Shown piece by piece: positions 16,167 through 20,965 of a stretch of 20,965 nucleotides of DNA (the first letter of the stretch is position 1; every line of letters begins with the position of its first letter). The stretch comes from an uncultured Opitutales bacterium (GTDB lineage Bacteria > Verrucomicrobiota > Verrucomicrobiia > Opitutales > Intestinicryptomonadaceae): contig URYY01000020.1 in the NCBI GenBank assembly GCA_900552245.1, positions 1 to 20,965 on the forward strand. The letters run 5' to 3'. Both the position numbers and the translations under genes were made by a program. Below the pieces are notes generated by a model. That model worked only from the letters and a program-made list of their open reading frames with translations, had not been told where the DNA came from and made no database searches.

Positions 16167-16898
16167 TTATTTTTTAAAGACCCAGAAAATACAATCATCG
16201 GAAAACTCCAAAACGCTTTGGGATTCTGCGGATATATCGCGGCGCCTGGCCTCGAAAACTTTTGAAAAACCCGCCGCCCTCAGGTCGGACTCCACCTCGC
16301 TGCGGCTAGGGGAATGGATAAAAAGCTCCCCCCTATCGTCTCGATACCTTATATCGCCAAACTCTTCTAACTCCGGATTTTGCAAGCCGCTGTCCCAGCG
16401 CTTGCGCTCATCGCGCCAGTAGTGGGCATTTTTAGGGGCATCTCTATCGTGGGTTGTGAATGCAAAGCAAGAGCCGTCTCTGAGAACTCTCCAAATCTCG
16501 CGCAGAGCCTTTAGGCGCATTTGCCTGCGCGGAATCTGCATAAGCCCATTAAAGCCGAATATCGCAGCGTCAAAACTTGAATCGGGAAAATCGAGGCTGC
16601 AGGCGTCTTGGACTAAAAAGCGAACTTTGCTGTTAAAATCAAGAGCTAGGTTCTTTGCAATGTCTATCATATCCGGCGACAAATCGCTGGCCGTAATATT
16701 TGAAAAGCCCAACTTTTCCAGATTCAGTGCAATGCGCCCAGCGCCGCAGCCCAACTCCAAAAGAGCTGCATTTTTGTCAAAAAACTTTTCAAACACCGCG
16801 CGTTCGGAGGCCCACAAGCCAACGTTTGATACGGCCCTAGCGTAATCAAAAACGACATCCGGCAGCGAAAAGTACGCCTTTACCTTTTCCGAATTCAT
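16167..16898 (-). CDS. Class I SAM-dependent methyltransferase
   Basis: This 243-aa protein has the Rossmann-type methyltransferase core. Motif I is ALLELGCGAGRIALNLEKLG (45-64), motif II is TASDLSPDMIDIAK (69-82), motif III is FLVQDACSLDFPDSSFDAAI (94-113), and a post-core ALREIWRVLRDGSCFAFTTHD (131-151) is typical of the Methyltransf_11/25 group. The C-terminal part with YRDDRGELFIHSPSRSEVESDLRAAGF suggests small-molecule or protein acceptors of the kind seen in many uncharacterised members, but no substrate can be named. No signal peptide or membrane segment is seen, so it should be cytoplasmic. It precedes the M16 peptidase gene by six bases and probably forms a two-gene operon with it. 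On the minus strand the sequence CCATTATACGG lies directly before its ATG; its true promoter is unclear. Confidence 0.86.
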   Translation of the reverse strand: MNSEKVKAYFSLPDVVFDYARAVSNVGLWASERAVFEKFFDKNAALLELGCGAGRIALNLEKLGFSNITASDLSPDMIDIAKNLALDFNSKVRFLVQDACSLDFPDSSFDAAIFGFNGLMQIPRRQMRLKALREIWRVLRDGSCFAFTTHDRDAPKNAHYWRDERKRWDSGLQNPELEEFGDIRYRDDRGELFIHSPSRSEVESDLRAAGFSKVFEARRRDISAESQSVLEFSDDCIFWVFKK

Positions 16899-16907
16899 CC
16901 GTATAAT
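16879..16907 (+). promoter_or_regulatory. Candidate plus-strand promoter firing into the pre-cas9 gap
   Basis: TTTACC (16879-16884), a 17-bp spacer and a perfect TATAAT (16902-16907) predict a transcript start near 16914. It overlaps the first codons of the divergent methyltransferase gene and points toward the 520-bp AT-rich gap and cas9. It could drive a small RNA such as tracrRNA or a long cas9 leader. The hexamers are seen; activity is inferred. Confidence 0.45.
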
Positions 16908-17340
16908 GGACAGACAAGTACGCGCTTTGTTTTAGGAAATCAAACTTATTGTAAAAATATATTTGCCGCGGCAAAAAAATTAACGCTTCAAGACTAAGGC
17001 AACTATCTTAAAAGTAAAACTAGAAAACGGTTCGAAATAATTCTATTGTCCCCCATTTCGCCCGCAATTTATCTTTGACGCTTTCCCTTATCTTAAGACC
17101 AACGCGCCTTTGCAAATTTGCAGAAACAATAATAAAGCAAAGCCCATACAGAAGGGGTAAATTTCTTCCTACGCATCTTTATGACTAAGATTAAAACTAT
17201 TTTAAATATATAAATGCGCTTTGAAAAATTTAAGCGAACAAAAAATATTGGAAGAAAGCTCTAAACTCGCAAAAACTATTGCCCTGAGAGAACCTGCAAA
17301 TGGTAAAATTACAAAATCTCATAACAGAAATTTAAAAGAT

Positions 17341-17367
17341 AAATAAATAATTTATATATTTATTTTT
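17341..17367 (+). repeat. A/T-only hairpin upstream of the cas9 promoter
   Basis: A perfect 9-bp inverted repeat AAATAAATA / TATTTATTT encloses a 7-nt loop and is followed by two more T residues. It sits 15 bp before the -35 of cas9. It may act as a weak terminator for an upstream RNA, as an UP-element for the promoter, or be a chance result of base composition. Confidence 0.4.
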
Positions 17368-17381
17368 AATCCATACAAACA

Positions 17382-17410
17382 TTGACAGACAGCCATTGGC
17401 AATCTAGCAT
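17382..17410 (+). promoter_or_regulatory. Putative cas9 promoter, apparently giving a leaderless mRNA
   Basis: A perfect TTGACA (17382-17387), a 17-bp spacer and TAGCAT (17405-17410) predict transcription starting at about 17416-17419, at the cas9 ATG (17419). An in-frame TAA at 17413-17415 excludes an earlier start, and no Shine-Dalgarno sequence precedes the ATG. A near-palindrome GCCATTGGC lies between the hexamers and could be an operator. Confidence 0.55.
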
Positions 17411-17418
17411 TCTAAATT

Positions 17419-20400
17419 ATGAATATTATAGAAAACCACGTTTGGGGCTTCGACATGGGCAAGGGCTCGCTCGGCGAAGCTGTTAGAATCGGAGATGAAT
17501 TTAGACATGTCCAGTCGCTAATAATTGATAAGGACTTTGCGGAAATAAAAACGGCTGCGGGGCTCAGAAGGCAGATGCGCACTCGCAAGGCGCACCACGC
17601 GCGCGAAAAATGGTTGGAAAAGTGCCTTGCCGATTGCGGGATAGAAATTTTAAAGCGCCGCAAAGTAGATATTGTCGACGGCAAATGGACGCTCGTTTCA
17701 AAGGGGGATTCTAGGCTTGAAAAGGAATTTCCCGCATACGGCGAGAATGTATGCTACAACTCGATAGCCCTTCGCTGCAAACTCTTGCTCGGCGAAAAGC
17801 TCGAAAGCTGGCAAGTCTTTAAGGCGCTCAATTCCGCCATTCAAAACCGCGGCTACGACGAAAATCTGCCGTGGAAAGAGGGAGATACAACTAAAAAGAA
17901 AGACGACGATAGCGACTACGCCGAAAAGCTAAAGATGTACGAGCGCGAAAAAGACGAGATGCTTCTAAACCTCCCCGACTTAAACGAGCGCTCCGATTTC
18001 GACTATCCCTGCTTTTTTAAAGCCTTTAAGATTGGTATTTGGTCGCCCGAAAATCCGCGCAAAGTCGAGCTTAGAATCACAAATCAAGCGCAAAAGGCAA
18101 AGGGTTATGTCATACCGCGCAAGTGCGTGGAGGAGGAATTTGTAAGGCTAGTTGAGATGGCCTCGCTTCAGTATCCCAAACTGAAGGGCAAGGCGATGTT
18201 TATCCTCTACGGAATTTCGGAAACTCCCTACGCCTCGCTCTACGAGCCCTTGCGAGAGAAGTTTAACTTAAAGCGCGGTGCCGAGACCGACTGGACGGCG
18301 CTAGGGCAAAAGATACCGCGCTTTGACAATAGAATTATAGACAAGTGCAAGTTAATCCCGCGCCTGAACGTCTGCAAAATTAAGCCGCTTAATGAGGCTA
18401 AGGCAGACGAGGATTTTCTGCACTACGACATCACTCTTGCGCTAAAGCTTTTAAATTTGCGCTTCTTTAGAAATTCCTCGATAGAGTCGCTTTGCTTTGA
18501 AGATTTCAAAAAGCTATTCGAGGTAGGGAGGAAAAACAAATACAAAATTTCAAAGACAAATCTAAAGAAATTTTTTAAGTCTATAAGCGCGGAAGTTTTG
18601 AGCGAAGACCAATCGCAAATAGAGGCTCCGCGAGCAAGCGGCAGAGCGTCATTCTCTAGACCTGCCATGAAGATTTTAAGAGAGTTAATATTTTCCGGAA
18701 AATCTCCTGCAGAATTTTACGAAGAAAAGCTTGCGGAAATTTCAAATACAGACCCCAACAAGGGGCTCATTGACGGAGACCTCGACTTCATAAAGCTCAT
18801 GGGCGACTGCCCTTGGGGCGGAATTTTCATACCCGATGTCGAGACCTACAACTACGCAAGGCAGATAGACGCAAGCGCCGACGAGCGCATAAATAAACTT
18901 ATCGGCGAGCAGAACGACCCCATAGTGCGCCACCGCCTGAGCTTCTTTTACGAAAGGCTAAAGAGCTTATCGCAGGAATTCGGCACGCCCGATAAAATCG
19001 TCTTGGAGTTTGTGCGCGAAGACTTCATGGGCGAGAAGGCAAAGAAAGAAATGAATAAGGCCATAAAAGAGCGCTTTGCGGAAAAGCTCGACTTGGCAAA
19101 GAAGCTCGATGAGAGCGGCTACAAGGGCAACAAAATGCTCTTAAAGCTTGAGCTTCTGCAAAAGCAGGGGGGGCAGTGCATCTATACGGGGCTTCCATTG
19201 CAGACCTCCGACTTACCGAATTTGGAAATAGAACACATCGTGCCTAGAAGCCGAGGCGGCCCCGACGCCCAATACAACTACGCCTTAACGACGGAATCTA
19301 TAAATAAGCAAAAGGCTGACAGAACTCCATTTGAATGGCTCTCCGCCGACAAGGCCAAGTGGCAGGAGTACTGCGCGCGCGTGCGCTCCAGAGCCAAAGA
19401 ACTCGGCAAAAAGCGCTGCGAGCTTCTATTAAAAGAAAACGCCGAAGAGCTTGTGGAAAAATACACAGCCCTTGCCGAAACCGCTTGGATTTCGAAACTT
19501 GCGCAGCGCATAGCCTGCCTATTCTTCGGCTTTCAGTTTGGCGGCAATAGCGGCACAAAGCGGGTGTTTACTGTATCGGGCAACACTACTTCAAGAATAA
19601 GGGGCACATTCGGGCTAAATAGAATTTTGCATAGCGACGATAGCGACCGCGAAAATATGTCGGAATTCGACTTTGTAAAACTATCTAAAGAGCTCGAAGA
19701 AAAGAATAGGAAAAACAAAAAGCACCACGCCTTAGATGCCATGTGCCTGTGCTTTGCGCCGACGGCAAGAGATGTAAAGAAAGTCGATTTCAAGACGCTT
19801 TTACCTAAAAAAATATCGGAAAGCGCGCCCGAATACTTCAAAGGTTACTTAGATAAAATAGTGCCAAACGAAGTTGCGCCCAAGAAGCCGCGGCTAGAAG
19901 ACAGTATATATTCACTGCGCAAAATTCAGGGCAAAAACTGCATAGTAAAGAAGTTTAATCTCGTGGACTTGGCGAAGAAAAAAGTTAATCAGAAATCCGT
20001 GTACGACTTAAATGCAATAGCGAAGCTTTTGGAGGAAAAGCCAAAGAAAATTCCGCCGATTATAAACCCCGTAATAAGAAAGCTAATAAAGGACTTTGTC
20101 GCGACAAATCCGAGCGAGCAAGAGTGGAAAGATTGGTGCGAGAACCTTCGCATACCGTCTAAAAATGGCGAAGGCTCTAGAGTAATCCGCGTGCTAGTCT
20201 ATGTGGGAGAACCCGACGAATACAAAGACCTATCAAAAGACGGCTGCGGCGCCTACCGCAAGGGCGACGCCCACAAGGGGCAAATCATCTGGCAGACCAA
20301 GAGCGGCAAATATAAGGTTGCGCCCATATACGTGCACGCCTCAAAGAGGCGCATACTTGAGGCGCTAAAAAATAATCCGGATTTTGAAAAAGTTGCGGGC

Positions 20401-20610
20401 GAATTCAGGAGCCACTGCCTTGTAAAGCTGGATAAACCTGCCGTAAACGATAAAGGCGAGGAACTTCTTGCCGATGGTATCTATATGCTAAATACGATTA
20501 TGACGGCAGGAAAAGCTATCCTAACTAATCCGAATGGAATAAAAGCACCTGAAATCAACATAAACTACCTAATGCGAGCCGGCATGAGGCGAATAAAAAT
20601 GGACTATTAA
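17419..20610 (+). CDS. cas9: Type II CRISPR-associated endonuclease Cas9, compact and divergent
   Basis: Cas9 uses crRNA and usually tracrRNA to cut matching DNA with two nuclease sites. This 1063-aa protein has RuvC-I with Asp12 in VWGFDMGKGSLGEAVR, then an Arg-rich bridge helix AGLRRQMRTRKAHHARE (47-63). The REC region spans roughly 70-500. RuvC-II has Glu530 in DKIVLEFVRE. The HNH domain (about 575-640) shows CIYTGLPL, then EIEHIVPRSRGG with His606, and Asn629 in ESINKQKADRTP. RuvC-III has His770 and Asp773 in KKHHALDAMC. The C-terminal 260 residues are the likely WED/PAM-interacting region. All expected catalytic residues are present. The size fits subtype II-C, but GEAV replaces the usual GWAV and the HNH core looks closer to generic or IscB HNH domains (HIVPRSRGG) than to the common Cas9 form. 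The start is fixed by an in-frame stop six bases upstream. cas1 follows after one base. Confidence 0.95.
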   Translation: MNIIENHVWGFDMGKGSLGEAVRIGDEFRHVQSLIIDKDFAEIKTAAGLRRQMRTRKAHHAREKWLEKCLADCGIEILKRRKVDIVDGKWTLVSKGDSRLEKEFPAYGENVCYNSIALRCKLLLGEKLESWQVFKALNSAIQNRGYDENLPWKEGDTTKKKDDDSDYAEKLKMYEREKDEMLLNLPDLNERSDFDYPCFFKAFKIGIWSPENPRKVELRITNQAQKAKGYVIPRKCVEEEFVRLVEMASLQYPKLKGKAMFILYGISETPYASLYEPLREKFNLKRGAETDWTALGQKIPRFDNRIIDKCKLIPRLNVCKIKPLNEAKADEDFLHYDITLALKLLNLRFFRNSSIESLCFEDFKKLFEVGRKNKYKISKTNLKKFFKSISAEVLSEDQSQIEAPRASGRASFSRPAMKILRELIFSGKSPAEFYEEKLAEISNTDPNKGLIDGDLDFIKLMGDCPWGGIFIPDVETYNYARQIDASADERINKLIGEQNDPIVRHRLSFFYERLKSLSQEFGTPDKIVLEFVREDFMGEKAKKEMNKAIKERFAEKLDLAKKLDESGYKGNKMLLKLELLQKQGGQCIYTGLPLQTSDLPNLEIEHIVPRSRGGPDAQYNYALTTESINKQKADRTPFEWLSADKAKWQEYCARVRSRAKELGKKRCELLLKENAEELVEKYTALAETAWISKLAQRIACLFFGFQFGGNSGTKRVFTVSGNTTSRIRGTFGLNRILHSDDSDRENMSEFDFVKLSKELEEKNRKNKKHHALDAMCLCFAPTARDVKKVDFKTLLPKKISESAPEYFKGYLDKIVPNEVAPKKPRLEDSIYSLRKIQGKNCIVKKFNLVDLAKKKVNQKSVYDLNAIAKLLEEKPKKIPPIINPVIRKLIKDFVATNPSEQEWKDWCENLRIPSKNGEGSRVIRVLVYVGEPDEYKDLSKDGCGAYRKGDAHKGQIIWQTKSGKYKVAPIYVHASKRRILEALKNNPDFEKVAGEFRSHCLVKLDKPAVNDKGEELLADGIYMLNTIMTAGKAILTNPNGIKAPEININYLMRAGMRRIKMDY

Positions 20611-20611
20611 A

Positions 20612-20965
20612 ATGAGCTATCACATCTTGCACATCACAGACTACGGTTGCAAACTCACAAAGGAGCGCGGGCTCTTGGTGTGCAAGAAAGATGGCGCACT
20701 CTTAGGTAAAATCGCCTTGGAAGATTTGCGGGCAGTTGTGCTAATAAACGAGGCAAACTCTATTAGCGGCGCTTTGCTTTCGGAGCTTACTGGTAGAGAT
20801 GCCGTAGTCATACACTGCAAAAATTTTAAGCCCGTTGGCATAACGCTTCCAAATATGAGAACTTACGACGCAAAAGTAGTGCTAAATCAGGCGGCTGGCA
20901 ATAAGAATCTAAATTCCGCAATTTGGAACAGGCTCTTATTGGCAAAGATTGAAAATAGCGCAGAA
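20612..20965 (+). CDS. cas1: CRISPR-associated integrase Cas1, 3'-truncated by the window edge
   Basis: Cas1 with Cas2 inserts new spacers into the CRISPR array. The first 118 codons are present: MSYHILHITDYGCKLTKERG, then GKIALEDLRAVVLINEANSISGALLSELTGRDAVVIHC and FKPVGITLPNMRTY. This is the N-terminal beta domain of type II Cas1, including the LEDxxxVVL and P-x-G-ITLP segments. The catalytic Glu/His/Asp residues lie in the missing C-terminal part. The start codon is one base after the cas9 stop, so the genes are surely co-transcribed and perhaps translationally coupled; no Shine-Dalgarno sequence is visible. A cas2 gene and the CRISPR array are expected beyond the window. The order cas9-cas1 fits type II loci. 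Family call secure. Confidence 0.95.
   Translation, partial: MSYHILHITDYGCKLTKERGLLVCKKDGALLGKIALEDLRAVVLINEANSISGALLSELTGRDAVVIHCKNFKPVGITLPNMRTYDAKVVLNQAAGNKNLNSAIWNRLLLAKIENSAE

Larger units (their letters stand above)
16899..17418. other. AT-rich 520-bp gap before cas9, no protein gene
   Basis: Only ORFs of about a dozen codons are present. It contains the 14-bp palindrome TTTGCCGCGGCAAA (16962-16975), the 12-bp palindrome TGCAAATTTGCA (17111-17122), a short CGCTT/AAGCG hairpin (17217-17236), an A/T hairpin (17341-17365) and a promoter ending at cas9. No tandem repeat-spacer pattern is present. In type II loci such a gap often encodes the tracrRNA, but no anti-repeat can be assigned because the CRISPR repeat is not in the window. 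Confidence 0.6.

Noticed and set aside
16962..16975. Palindrome TTTGCCGCGGCAAA as an intrinsic terminator
   Set aside because: The stem is at most five base pairs around a 4-nt loop and is followed by A residues on the plus strand; on the minus strand the T-run precedes the stem.
17180..17325. Tiny plus-strand ORFs beginning at ATGs near 17180 and 17300
   Set aside because: They encode only 10-11 residues, lack ribosome-binding sites and show no recognisable sequence.
16899..17418. CRISPR array or degenerate repeats in the pre-cas9 gap
   Set aside because: No unit of 25 bases or more recurs at regular spacing; the only match noted is an 8-bp GACAGACA at 16909 and 17384, expected by chance in this setting.
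17419..20610. Recent horizontal transfer of cas9 judged from codon use
   Set aside because: By eye, codon choice in cas9 (frequent AAG, CGC, GAG, GCA/GCG mixes) looks like that of neighbouring genes; no insertion sequence, tRNA or integrase is visible nearby.

Overview
The window looks like chromosomal DNA of a Gram-negative bacterium. Outer-membrane traits are clear: an OprO/OprP-type porin with a signal peptide and a terminal Phe, plus a periplasmic PstS. Base composition is moderate, with markedly AT-rich gaps. The small mS38/AURKAIP1-type basic protein, the extended PstA and the divergent Cas9 suggest a Verrucomicrobiota-like or neighbouring lineage. No rRNA or other phylogenetic marker is present, so this placement is inference only.

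Layout. Bases 1-1386 hold the 3' part of mutL. Bases 1503-2546 hold an ADP-ribosylglycohydrolase-family gene with its own promoter, and a bidirectional terminator follows. Bases 2624-11889 form a complete phosphate-starvation locus. On the minus strand, a phosphate-type porin, pstS, pstC, pstA, pstB and phoU appear to form one operon. On the plus strand, phoR-phoB diverges from it. The 238-bp divergent gap carries two arrays of 11-bp-spaced TTAG repeats that look like PhoB-binding boxes. A second bidirectional terminator ends phoB and an opposing gene for a secreted coiled-coil protein of unknown function. Next come a 33-codon mS38/AURKAIP1-type gene with its own terminator, a frameshifted M16 zinc peptidase, and a SAM-dependent methyltransferase, all on the minus strand.

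After a 520-bp AT-rich gap, a type II CRISPR-Cas operon starts on the plus strand: a compact 1063-aa cas9 with all expected RuvC and HNH residues, then cas1, which runs off the window end. No CRISPR array lies inside the window. The gap holds a candidate plus-strand promoter, an A/T hairpin and a second promoter touching the cas9 start codon. It is therefore the natural place to look for a tracrRNA, although no anti-repeat can be assigned without the repeat sequence.

Functionally, PhoR/PhoB would sense phosphate limitation, PhoB would bind the repeat arrays, the porin and PstSCAB would import phosphate, and PhoU would couple transport to PhoR signalling. The most notable points are the Pho-box arrays, the divergent Cas9 locus and its unassigned leader, the frameshift in the M16 gene with a possible 20-bp slippage deletion, a MutL without endonuclease motifs, and a PstA with a roughly 295-residue periplasmic insertion.
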